From contig NW_005434643.1 of the NCBI RefSeq assembly GCF_000315625.1, positions 212,130-276,129 on the forward strand: DNA of 64,000 bases, given 5' to 3'. Below the pieces are notes generated by a model. The model worked only from the letters and a program-made list of their open reading frames with translations. It ran no database searches and was not told the DNA's origin. Below, piece by piece: positions 22,387-35,357 of this stretch; the stretch's first letter is position 1, and each line of letters begins with the position of its first letter. The position numbers and the translations under genes were made by a program. This stretch comes from Guillardia theta CCMP2712 (lineage: Eukaryota; Cryptophyceae; Pyrenomonadales; Geminigeraceae).

Positions 22387-25300
22387 ATGTCGTCTGCTCG
22401 CAAAGGCAGCGGGTTCACGAGGGGCATTGTTTATGCTTTAATGGCCTCATCGTTCCTTGCTTGCGATACGACTCGTGAGTACAGCTGCTTTATGTCGCCT
22501 CACAGATTCTGATGATGTTGACAGCTGTGCAATGGGAAAACATTCCTCCTGTCGGACAAAGTCCGGCTGCAAGGTATGGTCATAGCATGGCTGTGCTGCA
22601 TAGTGCAGAGGGAACGCCGATCCTGTACGGAGGGTGAGTCTTGATTTCTCTCTCGTTCTATCCTTAAGCGCGTTGTTTGTTTCAACTTGAACTTTCAATT
22701 CGGGGAGCAGCTCCCGAAAGAAGAATGGGGCGGAGGAGATCCTGTGCGATGTGTGGAGGCTGGATTCAGTCGGGAGATTCTGGAGTGAAGTCAAGCCTAA
22801 CAGACACAACTCAAGTGTCTGTGCTCTAGACGGAACCGCTCACAAGGATCCTGGCTGCCGAAGTGGACACACGATGATCTCGGTTGGCCAGGCAGCTCTG
22901 ATGTGTGGGGGGTACGTGTCGAGAAGCAATGAGAGCTTCTCTTTCTATGATCCTCTGCGCCTTGACTGCTGGCTTCTACATTTCATTCCGTATCCTTCAT
23001 GGGAGCAAGTATCGTTCGAGGGCTCGACTCCTGCCGCACGGTGGGGTCACAGCATGTCTTTCGACGAGCGCACGGGGCACGCACTATTGTTCGGAGGAGT
23101 AGACAGCACAGGCATACATCCCATGGACGACTGCTGGTTTGTTCCCATCACAAGTGCCGCTGCCTCGACCCTCCAGTGGCAAAGATGTCAGGATGTGACC
23201 GGCACTTATCACCCCTCAGCGAGGTTTGGTCACGGGACAGTGTTTCACAGTGACACCCAGTCGTTCTTTGTGTTCGGTGGTTTTGCTCATCGAGACTCTG
23301 CTGTCTTGATGGACAACTCTCTGTGGGCTCTCATTGACTTCGCTGACAAGGCTGACGTGCGTTGGGAAGAAATCTTCCCCAACTCAAAGAAGCCCACAGG
23401 CAGAGGTTTTCATTCCATGTGGCTTCTGAACTCGCAGTTGTTCATTCACGGAGGTCAGGGATGGGGAGGGCAGGGAACGTCTTCAGTAAGTTTGAAGTCA
23501 GAGAGTGCAGATGCAGTATCCATGACGTTTGCTCCAGGTGTTCTCCGACACTTGGACTTTCGATGTTCACACTCTGCTATGGTCGAAATTTGGCTCATCT
23601 GAATCCGCTCCAGCAACTTCGCACATGCCTGTCAGTGTTGTCTTCTCGTCTGATGCGTACGGCTTTGGTGGTCTTGGAGCAGAAGGGCAGGAGACGGGCA
23701 GGTTGTCCAAGTTTGAAGCTGGATTTGGTTGGACTACAGGTCTTATCCTCTGCTCCCTTCCTGTCTTGATGAACCCCCGCAGAGTCTGCGGTTGGAAAAA
23801 GTCCCCCGGCGAGAACAGGTCACGTCCTCTTCTACGATTCTTTCAATAGGCTCTTTGCCTCTCTTGGTGTCAGTTACGGGCCTTCTCGCCTCGACGACCT
23901 CTGGAGCTTGGACCTCAACGATGGTCGCTGGACTTGCCAGTATGGCGATGATCCCTCGTGCCAGAAGCCTCTGCCCACCCTCCGACCTCAAGCACGAGCA
24001 TTCCCTTCCTATGCCTCATCAGGCCTGGTGAAACTTGTGCATGGCGGGGTGCTTCTGAATGACAAACTCTGTACTGCGTATCCTCTGAGGATCGCCAACG
24101 CCGAGATGGTGGATGACTTGTGGCTGTTCGACTCAGTCGCCATGCTGTGGTCTCCGATAGCGCAAACTGCGCAACGACCACAGGCGAGAGCGTTTAGCTC
24201 GATGGTGTCCGTGTCATCCTTGGACGGATATCGTCAGCCTTTCGCAATTGTCGGGGGAGCATCAGCACTGAAATGTGCAGACAACCCAAGCTTCTGCGAT
24301 GTGTTGCAACCAATGAATGACATCTGGCTTCTTGACGCGTACAGCAAGGTTGCTTGCGAAGAAACTGATAGATGATACTGATAGATGCTCAGAGTGCTGA
24401 TGACACCCGCAAGATGGCGAGCTTTGACGGGAAAGATGACGTCATTCAGATCAGTTTACCATCCTGGTAGACCCATTTGATGAAGGGTGTGGAGCTGACA
24501 AGACTTGAAGGTGTGCATCGGCTGCCAGTCTGTCTCTTCTTCATTTCGACTCTTGGATTTGCTTCCACGTGGTAGACTCGTCGCCTATGATCGTCTTGGA
24601 AGCGTACAGCAATGCCCTGCCAGTTTTTCGGTTGTACATCCAGAGAGCGCAAGGAGGGATTTTCGCCTCGCTGCTTCTCCGTCCGGGAAAGGTAACGCTG
24701 ATGAAGCTGTTTCCAAGTAACGTTTAAACCAAGGTCGAGACACTTGTCAAGACGTGGGGCCCAATAGAAGATACAATAGTAGGACGATGGCATCATTTCT
24801 GCCTCACCTTACGCTTTGGTCGAATCTTCTCTGCCTTGCATGCGGAGCCAGACGTGGGGGTAGCTCAAGCCTTCCTCTTCATCGACGGGCGAAATGTGGG
24901 CGAGGCAGGAAGAATGTTCGAGAAGCTCGACATGAAAGCGACTCTCCGCCTGTCCACCGGCATCTCGTCCATCTACATCGGAGGGTCACGGACGGCCAAG
25001 GAGGCTGAAGGGTACAGGAGCTTGCAGGGAGACGTCGACCAGTTCCGACTGTGGTGGCCCTCCTGTCCTCACTCGACCGACCCCAGCAGGTGCAACCCTT
25101 ATGCCTTCCTGTACCCGATCCTGCGAGATGGGACCAGAGTTCCTTCCGCTGTCGACCAGACCAGCGGCAAGAGACTGTCTGTGAGTGAAACCTCCTCCTC
25201 TCTTCGCCTCTCTCCGCTCATCCTGTCAACAGGAGGCTGACGTGGAGATGCGCCATGTCGCGTATCCTGTGCAACAGAACATGTTCAACACAGTTGTAGC

Positions 25301-28300
25301 TAGTCCGCATGACAGCGATGTGCTTGTAGACATCAAGTTCGACGATTACACAGCACAGGACGGGAGACACCTCATCAATTCAGCCCATGGAGGTCCCTCA
25401 CTCTGTTCCGGCAGTGATCTCACTGCCTTCTGCGACGGCTGCCCGTTCCAAGAGCGATGCACCTTCGGCAACTGCGGCGACTTTGACCTTGACTGTGTGC
25501 AGCAGGGCATGAAGGACTTAACGCGGCTTGACAAGTACGCACAGGAGGAGGACTGCCAGTGCCTCGACCTCGTCGACTGTCCCACGACCATCAGGAACTG
25601 CAAGTGCCCTCCCAACCTTCACAGGACGTGCAAGCGATGCTATGAGCACGCGAGGATTTGCGAGCCAGGAGGAGAGCTCTGCTTCGCTGACGGAGACATG
25701 AAGTACAACAACTCCTGCTCCTCCATTTCCTGCGCGACCCCGCAGACGATTCACAACCTGTGGTGTCCGGCAGATCTCTGTGAGGAGTGGGAGTGCTCCT
25801 GCTTCGACCCTCTTGCTCTCTCCGGCCTCCATGCTTCCAGCGTGCGGGTTCAAAATGGTGTGGGGATTTGCGACAGCTCCTGCCCTGCTGGGCTCTGTAT
25901 CGCAAATAATTCTCAGCTGGCAGCAGCTTCAGGCTTGTCGAATGTGAACTGCTGCGAGCTGATCGAGTTGGAAGTAGCTGGGGGAGGAGAAATGTGCCGC
26001 AGGTGGGAGACGAAGAATGTGTCGGGCAAGGTGAAGAACTTTTGCAAGGACACCTACTTCCTTTACGGGACCTGTGAGATAGAGCGATGCTGCGTGGCGT
26101 GCGAGGTTGTGGCAGGTGTCGTTCCTTCTTCTCCGTCTAGCCAGCAGGGTCTTGTCTGCAGCTTCTCCACAAGTTCCTCGTCTCAGCTCTCGATGGACTG
26201 TAACTTGTCGCAAGAACCCGCGTCTGCCAGTGCCAACACGATTTTCCTCCCACTATCTCATGCGGAGGAGGAGAACACGTCTCCGTCTCTTCTGCAGCAC
26301 CTGCAAGACAGTAAGCAGCTCACTAAGCCTGCAAGTTCTGCCTCGGGACCGCAGGAGCTCTCGGAGATGTTGGTGCGGTCATGGCGTCATGGACGATCAG
26401 GCGAGTGGGCAGGGAGCGAGCGAGACCCTGAGGTGCGCCGGCTGCCGGAGAAGCTCAAGGGAGGAGCGTCTGGTGTGAGCGTGAGAGACACGTGCGGACA
26501 AGGCTTCGAGTGGTTTCCCCTCCTGGGCTGCGTCTGCAAGAATCGCGTCCCTTTCTCCTTCACGGCGTCAGAGACGAGCAGCGTCCAAGGCGAGCTCAAC
26601 ACGCTCACCTTCCGAGTCACCTTCCTCGTCGACGTCACCAACTTTGACCTGCCAGCCGTCAAGGTGGAGAGAAACAGCAGCGGGACGGGGGAGGGCGGCG
26701 TCCTCGTCCTCGTGCTGGAGGGGCTCACAGGAACGCTGACAGCGGACACGGAGGAGCTGCCAGTCAGCTGCGCAGCTTCCGGCCCGACCCTCTGCCGTTG
26801 GAACAACCAGGACGCTGACTGCAACTCCCTGCCCTGCAGCGGAGTCCAGGCGAGCTTGTCGGCTTCTGCTGGGGCCGGGCTGGGCTCGTGGCGAAGAGAC
26901 GTGGGGACACTCACGGTGGTTGTCACGAAGGACATCTGGAGCTCTAGAGCTGACCCGCGGCCCTTCCTCGAGCTGAGCTTCACGGTGCGCAACCCTCCTG
27001 TCTCTCGTGCTCCTGTGCTCCCCCTCCTCTCCATCTGCGGAGTCCAGCACGCCATCTCCGACAGCTCCGGCCTTCTCAGCTCCAGCAAGTGGATCATCCT
27101 CGGGTCTGCAGCCGTCGAGCTCATCAAGGAGGATGAGACAGGAAGCAACTGCAGCGTCGCGTCCGTCCGCTCTGTCGGCTCTCAGAGCAACGCGATCAGC
27201 GTCCTCCTCCTCGAGTCTTCCAGCAGCAGCGCCAGCTCCTTCACCTCTCGCCTGCCACAGGGGACGGAGGTGGTGACGCCAACCAAGTCGCTGATAGAGA
27301 CTGTGATGCAACAAGGAGCCGACAGCTCGCTTCTCCTCACCGTCTTCGTCAACTCCACGGCAAGAGATCGGCAGGGCGGCTGCATCCAAGACTCTCGCAA
27401 CACTCTCCGCGTCTGCCTCCGCGGCGTCACCTTTCTCGCTCAGTTCTCCTCCTCCTCGGCCCTCTGGCTCAACACAACCGCCAAAGAGCTTCGGGCAGGG
27501 AGCAACGAGAGCTTGCAGTCCCTTGAGAGCTCCTCCTCCCTTCTGACGGCTCTCTCCTCTCCCCCTTGCTGCTTGTTGAACGGCGTAGCAAAGTCCTGCG
27601 GAGACAAAGTGTGTAAGCCAGTGCATGGAGGTACGCTTGTGCTGCTGGGACAGGATACCTTCACGAGGATGCCCGCAGTTCAGCTCTCCTCGCGTCCTCT
27701 GCTGTCTTCGCTCTCTGACCTCTCCAGCTATCTCACTGCTCCTCCTCCCTACCAGCCCAGGAAAGGCTGGCGGCAATTATGCGCTGATGGCGCTCAATCC
27801 TGCACCTCGAGGACTAAGAAATCCAACTGGTTCCCCGTCAGGTTTGGACATGCGGTTGCCATGCTGGACGAGTCGAAGATGCTCGTGTACGGGGGAGTAG
27901 GATGTGGAGCATGGGGGGGCGGGGGAGAGATCTGCTCCTCCCTCTCTCCTCTCAACGACCTATGGGAGTTTGACTTGCGCAAGTTCTTCTCCGGCCTCCC
28001 TCCCATGACTGCCATCGCCATGTCACCACAGCTCAGCGGCCTCTCGTTCTTCACCCTGCTCATCTTCAAGGTGTCAGAGATCAACGTGGTCGTCTACGGG
28101 GGGGAAGAGAGCAGCTTGCTTCCTCTCCAAGTGCTTCTTGGCGTCAACCCCGCAGCCAATAACCGCTCCTTCCTCACCAGAGAATTCTCGCTGCAATCTA
28201 GGGCGGCCAAGCTTCACCTCTCCAACACTTTCCCTACCAGCAGCGGGTCAGCAGCTGCTTGTAACTCTACGCATGTCTTCATGTTCGGAGGACTCGTCAA

Positions 28301-31300
28301 GAATTCTCTCACCAGCTCTGTGCTCATCTCTTCCCTTTCCTCGCTGCTTCCTGAAACTTCAACTTCTATCCTCCCCGTCATCGCTGACAGCCCCACCCCG
28401 CGAGCCTTCGCTGGCGTCCTCTCAGTGGATGCGGCGGTGCTGGTCATGTACGGGGGCGAGCAGGACAGGAAGGGGCTGCACCAGCTTTGGCAGCTCGACC
28501 TCACCTCGCAAACATGGCGCATGCTTGGGCTGACCTCGTCCAACTCCTCCTTCGGCCCCAGGCTGTTGTCGGCGATGTCCTTGTTCAAGCTCCAGGCCTC
28601 CTCCTCTCACGCCTTCATCGTTCACGGCGGGATCAAGACCTCGTACGAGGATGGCAAGACGTTCATGTCAGGTGAGGGACAGGAACATCAGCCCACGAGC
28701 GACGCGATGCTGTTTGTTGAGACCTCGGAGCAATCCTACAGCGTCACCAGGTTGCGACTTGACATGACCGGACGACAACCTGCAGCTCGATGCTTGCACT
28801 CCATGCTGACCGGCCGATTCGTCTCCTCGAGCAACGACCTGGTGCTGCTCGGAGGAGTGAACAGGGAGGGGAAGGCAATGGCAGACATGTGGTACATCGA
28901 GAGCAGCGAGCAGAGGAGGTTCGCCAAGCTTGTCTTCGTCCTCGACCAGCTGAGCCCAACGACGCTGCTGGGAGCTCAGACCGACTTGCTGATGCTCATC
29001 AACACGTGCGCCACAGTCAGAGCCCCGGCCGTCACCTCGTCAGACCTCAGGGTCCAGCTGAGAGGGAGTACGTCAACTGAAGTCCAGCTGGAGGTGGAGG
29101 AGGGTCAGCTTCTGTGTCTGCTGCAGGCGTGGAGAGACGGAGAGGGGTGGAGGGAGTCTGTCGCAGCTCTCGAGCGATCCCTCGCAAGACCCTCATGGCT
29201 CCGCAACGCCTCTTGGTCCCCCGTCAACGGCAGGGCCTCCGAATTTGACGCGCAGGCTCTCAACGGCTACATCGCGTACGGGCTGACAGGCCTGGGCGTC
29301 AATGCCTACGAGTTTGACGTGAAGGTGTCATGCGAGCGATCGAACATGTCGGCAAGTGAGTGAGAGGCTGACGGCTGCTCGTTTCAGTCTTGTGCTGCCT
29401 GCTCTGACCCCTCACTCTGCTGCCTGCTCTGACCCCTCACTCTGCTGCCTGCTCTGACCCCTCACTCTGCCGCCTGCTCTGACCCCTCACTCTGCCGCTT
29501 GCTCTGACCCCTCACTCTGCCGCCTGCTCTGACCCCTCACTCTGCTGCCTGCTCTGACCCCTCACTCTGCCGCCTGCTCTGACCCCTCACTCTGCCGCCT
29601 GCTCTGACCCCTCACTCTGCCGCCTGCTCTGACCCCTCACTCTGCCGCCTGCTCTGACCCCTCACTCTGCTGCCTGCTCTGACCCCTCACTCTGCCGCCT
29701 GCTCTGACCCCTCACTCTGCTGCCTGCTCTGACCCCTCACTCTGCCGCCTGCTCTGACCCCTCACTCTGCCGCCTGCTCTGACCCCTCACTCTGCCGCTT
29801 GCTCTGACCCCTCACTCTGCCGCTTGCTCTGACCCCTCACTCTGCCGCCTGCTCTGACCCCTCACTCTGCCGCCTGCTTTCACTCCTTCACCCTACAGGA
29901 TGCCTGCGAGGCGTTTGCCAACAACGCAATCAGAGTGGAGGAGCAAGTCCGACCGTTTACTGCGGCAACGTCTCCTCTCCCTCTGCCTGCCCTCAAGGGC
30001 TCGTCTGCTCTCTGCCGCGACCTCGGCATGGGCATCAGTCGGTTGCTCTGGCGATGGACGACAAGGTTTGAGCCTGGAGAGGGCGAGGAGCGGAGCTGAC
30101 GGGCCTGCAGGATGTCTTGCTGACGTTCGGAGGTCAGGAGTCAGACCTCGTCACGAGTCAAGGATGGAAGTTGAGCAACGCGGTGACCTCAGTCTCCTTC
30201 AGCTACAACGATGCCACCTCAGTCAACCTCTTGACGTCCTGCGACCTTGACTTGACCTGCCCGCCGCCAAGGAGAGACGCAACCGTTCGCATCATGGACA
30301 GCGAGGGGGGAGCGAACGGCAAGCTCCTCGTCTTCGGTGGGATGGGATGTCAGAGCCAAGAGTGCGGGCAGTCAGGGTTCCAAGACTTTCTTGCTGGTCG
30401 TTCCTCCTCTTCTGCCGTCCTCTACGACGATCTATGGTGCTGCTGCTGCCTCTCCCACGAGTTATACCTGACAAGCCCCAAGGTACCTCGACCTCCAAGA
30501 CCTCACCATGGAGTGTGTCACCACAGGAGATTGCCGGGCGTTCTTGCCATGGACGAAGGTGAGGAGAGGACGGAGAGGATGCGGAAGAGAGCGATGCTAC
30601 TCTAGAGTTTTCACACAAACCTGCCAGGTGGAGGTGGCAGGGAGCAAACCTGCGGCTAGGTTTGCCGGCGGAGGGATCGTCGACACATCTGACAACGAGC
30701 TGTACTTATTTGTGAGTAAGGGAGGTGCTTATGAGAACAAGGAGAGAAATGCAGGAGGTTGGCGAGTGTCTGAGTAGGAGGCGAGTGTGAGGATGGGGAT
30801 GAAGAGGAAGGAGGAGGAGGAGGAGGGGGAGGAGAAGGAACTGATGGGTATCAGGGAGGAGTAACTTACGAGGGCTCTACCTTCCGCGAGCTCTCGGACC
30901 TCAACGAGTTCGCTCTTGCCGATCCCTTCTACAAGTTCTGCAGTGCGACCGGACAAGGACTGACAGGAGCCGTTGCTGGCGTCACCTCAAAGATTTTCCT
31001 TCAGTGCCAGGTTGATCTTCTTTCCTCCTCTCTCTTGTCTTCTCCCTCCTTTTTAAAGCATTTGTTGTCGTCTCATCCTTCCTCTCCTCTCATAGGACAG
31101 CTTCCGACGCCCAGCTGACGGCGCGAGGTTCCGCGTGGAGCTTGTGAGTGCTGGATCTCCCTCCCTTACTATCTCCCCTGTCGGGCTCGGGCAGGGGATG
31201 TACGAGGGGTCCTATACACCAGTGAAGTCGGGGTCGTATTTGCTCAAAATCTACGTGGGGAGAGGAGGCGTGCAGCATCAGAACCTGATCGAGGGCTACG

Positions 31301-33305
31301 ACAAGAATCCCTCCAACAGCATCCATGAGTTCGAGCTCCTCGGCAACCGCAGCAACCAGAACCCCTTCTCCCTCCTCGTGGCTGCAGGAACAACCGATGC
31401 CCTGGTGTCAACCAGCAGCGGCAGCTTCCTGACGCTCACCACAGCAGGGTTGGCGTCAAGTTTCATGCTGACAGCAAAGGACAAGCACGAGAACTTGTCG
31501 CCGGGAGGAGACTCGGTCAGCGTCATCATGATCCTCTGGGACCCTGCGAGGAACGTGGCGGTGGAGCCGGACCTCAAGCCCGAGAGCGCAGCTGTCAGCG
31601 ACAACTCGGACGGGAGCTACCACGTGGCGTACAGGATCACCCGGGCTGGAGCCTACCGGCTGTCCGTGTCCATCAACGGGCAGGAGGGGATGGGGTCGCC
31701 CTTCCTCCTAGAGGTCGCCAGCTCTCCCGCGGATCCTCTCAAGTCTTATGTTTACGGCGACTTCTCAAGCATCCGAGCAGGCGTCTCCTCCTCCCTCTTC
31801 GTGCAGACTCGCGATGGCTTCGGCAACGCCGTCAGAGTCGATCCGGCCGTCGCTCCCGCAGGGTCCGAGAGGATCAGCTTTGAGTTTTGCACATCGGTGG
31901 GGCAACAGGACGAGAGCGTGACGTGTGAGGGAGGCAGTCTGGACCTCAACGTCGGCATCACAGTCGAATACGGGATCAGTCCGGATGGATACAGCAACAA
32001 CAGGAGCACAGGCATGCCCAACTACGGCTTGTATCGCATCACTTACTTCCCCTTCAACGACGGCATCGTCTACCCGCAGGTGCCTCCATGGCTTCATCTC
32101 CCTCTCTCCGTCTGTCTCGCTGACCGTCTCGCAGGTCCGTCACGGAGTCGTCTACGTCAAGTGCATGTTCGATACCAGCGGCCTATCAGTGGACAACATG
32201 ATCCCAAGCGGGCAGGAAGCTGACAGCTGCATTGCTGCGGTTTGTCTTCCCTCCACATCCCCCTCCCCCCTCCCCCTCCTCCCCCCTCCCCCCCTCCTCC
32301 CCTCTCTCCTCCTCAAATCTTCTCTGCAGCCCCTTCCTCCCTCCTCCTCTCACAGTTGTGCATCAGATCCTTGCCAACGAAACAGGAGCAGCAAGGCGAC
32401 AGTCGCGGGTTTCTCCGCGGAGGATCAGCTCCTACCATCACGACTATTTTAACGTGAAGGTGCAAGCTACCTTCACAGCTCCAGGTCAGCTCCAGCTGAA
32501 CTCTAGCAGCAGCAGCTGTTGGTCTCGTTCTGACGATGTCTTCTCTCAGATTCCAGCAAGCTTCGCTTCTGGGTCTCGTGGGGTCCAGCTCTCTGCGCCA
32601 TCGTGGGTTGTCTGCTGCAGTGCGTCTACAGTCTGTGCACGTGGAAGGGCAGGAGGAACGTCGCCCCTCTCAAGCCCTCGCACATGTCGCGACGCACCAG
32701 CACCGCAAGTCAGCCCAACCACGAGAAAGCTGCGGACGAGGAAGGGTTCAGCGTCCTCCGTCACCTCAAGGTGATGCGCTGCTCGCATTGAAGTTGGGTG
32801 TGATGCCCCGCACGAGCAGGATGAGGGATACCTTGACGATGCAGAGTTTGTCGCATGCTCAGCCGGACAAGGGAAGGAAGACTCGATCTCGATTGTGGTA
32901 TCTCATCAGTGCTTGTTTCTCATCAGTGCTTGTTTCTCATCAGCGCTTGTTTCTCATCAGCGCTTGTTTCTCATCAGTGCTTGTTTCTCATCAGTGCTTG
33001 TTTCTCATCAGTGCTTGTTTCTCATCAGCGCTTGTTTCTCATCAGTGCTTGTTTCTCATCAGTGCTTGTTTCTCATCAGTGCTTGTTGCTTCCTCTTGAT
33101 GTCTTGGCAGAAACGATTCGAGGCTGCACAACATGAGATGGTTGCGTCGCTCAAACAAATAGCTCGCAGCCATCAACCCCTGAATTGCTTGCGACATTCC
33201 CACGCTCAATCTGTGTTCGTACTCCCTCAGTCGAGAAGATCATCGATTGAAGTGCAGGCAGAAGATGGAAGAGAGATGCTTGAGGACAAATCCTTCTACT
33301 CATAA
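22387..33305 (+). CDS. giant secreted/membrane protein: kelch, LamG-like, Cys-rich and filamin-type repeats
   Basis: Twenty exons join with every phase closed (9057 nt, about 3018 aa): 22387-22474, 22525-22633, 22711-23485, 23538-23739, 23783-24348, 24393-24466, 24529-24691, 24734-25180, 25233-29355, 29899-30065, 30111-30436, 30483-30558, 30628-30711, 30855-31010, 31096-32079, 32135-32239, 32367-32484, 32550-32770, 32820-32897, 33111-33305. Order: signal peptide 1-26 (GIVYALMASSFLAC); kelch repeats about 30-580 (PAARYGHSMA, PPARTGHVLFYD); LamG-like 581-808 (MASFDGKDDVIQI, GRWHHFCLTL, IYIGGS); Cys-rich about 812-1080; kelch again about 1670-2050 and 2183-2450 (RHGHQSVALAMDDKDVLLTF); filamin/Ig-like repeats about 2453-2780; one membrane helix about 2859-2883 (WVSWGPALCAIVGCLLQCV); cytoplasmic tail of about 135 residues. 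Likely a cell-surface adhesion or matrix protein; ligand unknown. Two introns hold minisatellites. Confidence 0.85.
29393..29876. repeat. 25-bp minisatellite inside an intron of the kelch gene
   Basis: About 19 tandem copies of a 25-bp unit (CTGCTCTGACCCCTCACTCT plus five bases), varying mainly at one C/T position. It fills the intron 29356-29898, whose GTGAGT donor and CCCTACAG acceptor are intact. Confidence 0.95.
32901..33087. repeat. 17-bp minisatellite inside the last intron of the kelch gene
   Basis: Eleven tandem copies of TCTCATCAGTGCTTGTT, some with CAGCGC. It occupies most of intron 32898-33110. The unit has no stop in any forward frame, so all three frames run open as hydrophobic 17-residue periods. 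Confidence 0.95.
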
Positions 33306-33330
33306 CGTGGAGACAAACACTTGAAGCTAA

Positions 33331-33505
33331 CTCGCTATTCTTACATCTTCGACCTGTACATGAGCGCTAGATCGCTATTCTGACATCTTCGACCTGTACA
33401 TAAACGCTAGATCGCTATTCTGCCATCTTCAACTCCTACATGAGCGCTAGATCGCTGTTCTGCCATCTTCAACTCCTACATGAACGCTAGATCGCTGTTC
33501 TGACA
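33331..33505. repeat. 40-bp tandem repeat downstream of the kelch gene
   Basis: About four copies of a 40-bp unit containing CGCTAGATCGCT and CATCTTC, in the 3' flank just after the stop at 33305. Confidence 0.9.
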
Positions 33506-33853
33506 TGGTTTTATATCACCTACTGGGGAGGTGTAAAATTGAGAGAATGACGGGAGGGGTGGTGTAAAATTGAGGTAGGCAGAAGGGGTGGGGTCATGCA
33601 AATTGGAGTGTTGCAAGGGGAGCAATCAACAACAAGACCCTCGGATGGTGGAAGTGAGGAGGAGGGACAGGGACAAAGAAGAGATGAAGGACAGGGTCGA
33701 TAGATCAGACTAGCTCGATGATGCTCGCAGCTGCGCTGAGATTGAACATTGTAGTGACTTTAATATGCAGCATGATGGCCAACTTCGAAGCTCAAAGAAA
33801 AGAAACATGAAACAACCCGTCGCTGCGATCAGTTGAGCTCAATTCGTTTGTTA
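33506..33853. other. intergenic; promoter region of bestrophin-like gene
   Basis: Contains two GGTGTAAAATTGAG repeats near 33530-33575 and a run of GGAGGGACAGGGACA near 33660. No TATA box seen. Confidence 0.35.
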
Positions 33854-35357
33854 ATGTCAACTCGAAAGTTGTAATGCACATTTGACCGGCATCATTCCTC
33901 CTAATACGTGCAGCAGGTCGTCTTTACTTCTTGTATGCATATGTACCTTCAACTTCCCTCTTTCCGTCTCGTTCTTGCCCGCTGGGCCTCCTTCTCCTAG
34001 CAAGTTCTTGCAAGCAAGTCAAGCGCGGGCAACTTTACAGCAGAGCATCAGACGGGCGGGATGTGTGCGAATGGTGGGAATGGACAAGAAGGACAAAGAC
34101 GGGCGGAGAGGAGCCAACCTCTTGCGGCTCTTCTTCCGACCTGACAAGGACAGAAACGAGGCTCCGCATCCCTCAAACGGCATCTTGGTCGGAGACCTCG
34201 GAGACCTTCGCGGTCGTTCGACTCAGATCGAGTCGTTCTTCAGTAAGCATCGGGCGAACAAATCTCCCAACGGAGCCTCCGATGAATACTTGTCGTCCTT
34301 GTACAGGTTCACAGACGATGGCAGACGACTTTCCTCAATCTCCAGGTATGCAGACGACTACTGGAGCACCAACTTGCTCACCATCTTTCGCTCTCGCGTC
34401 TTCAAGAGGATCTTTCCTCGCCTGGTGGTGAACTTTCTTGTGTGCTCGGGAATTGCTGTCCTCTACGCCTTGTCGCCTCTTACGTTCCCAGCCGCTCACG
34501 GCCACGCTCACACCATCACGGGATCATTCCTGGGGCTGCTGATTGCGTTCAGGACCAACACAGGGTACGAGAGGTACTGGGAAGCTCGAAAAGCCTGGGG
34601 AGCAGTGCACAAGCGTTGCCGATCCATGGCGGTTCTGCTAGCAACGTCAGTGACAGAGGTCGATCATATCGTCTTGAGGGTTTTCCAGATTCTCACGGCC
34701 TATCCCTACGCGCTTAAGCAGCACCTGCGAGGACAGCACAGCATGGTGGAGCTCTCAAAGATGCTACCTAAGGAGGACATCAAGCAGCTTGAGAAGGCTC
34801 AAAACATGCCCCTGCACCTCTGCATGCTGCTGTCCTCTGCTATCTCCCCTCTGCTTAACTCACCCAAGGTGACGATGAACCTCGTGTGGGAGAGAGCAGA
34901 GCAACACATCCAGGAGCTGAACAAGGTGATCACAATCACGGAGAGGCTGGCGACAACTCCCGTCCCTCTCTCCTACTCTCGTCACACCTCGAGGTTTCTC
35001 TCCATCTGGACTCTCACGGCTCCCATCTACCTCGTGCCTCAGTGCGGCCCCCTGCTGGCGGTGATCTCGCATCCTCTCATTTGTTGGGCTCTCTTCGGCT
35101 CTGAGGAAGTAGGACATATCATCGAGGAACCGTTCGGGACTCCCGGCGACAGCAGGTTTCTCAAAGAGGGACCAGGAGGCATTCGGTTCACAGAAAACCT
35201 TCCCCTCCTTCGCTACTGCGAGCAGATCAAGCGCGACATCGAAGCCGTCGAGAGACTATGGCAGTCACTGCCATCTACAGCTCCTCAATGCCTCATACCC
35301 ATCGGATCATGTGACGTCGACGATCCCGACTGTCAAGCAGGAGTGGTGAGCTTTTAA
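33854..35357 (+). CDS. bestrophin-like anion channel with plastid-type leader
   Basis: A 14-nt first exon 33854-33867 (MSTR..) joins 33914-35357 through a 46-nt GTTGTA..GTGCAG intron, giving about 485 aa. This model supplies an ATG; the long exon alone has none before its mature part. The N-terminus has a signal peptide (SSLLLVCICTFNFPLSVS) then FLPAGPPSPSKF, a Phe-led transit peptide typical of red-lineage complex plastids. The mature region shows the bestrophin/UPF0187 pattern: PRLVVNFLVCSGIAVLYAL, LGLLIAFRTNTGYERYWEAR, WGAVHKRC and FGSEEVGHIIEEPFG. Plant relatives are thylakoid voltage-dependent chloride channels that tune the proton motive force; other algal relatives take part in bicarbonate handling. 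Which applies here cannot be told. Confidence 0.85.

Noticed and set aside
26568-27776. 402-codon minus-strand frame
   Set aside because: It is antisense to exon 9 of the kelch gene, which has clear Cys-rich and kelch motifs. The antisense product has none.
29393-29876. Regular 25-bp direct repeats as a CRISPR array
   Set aside because: Copies are head-to-tail with no spacers, inside a eukaryotic intron.
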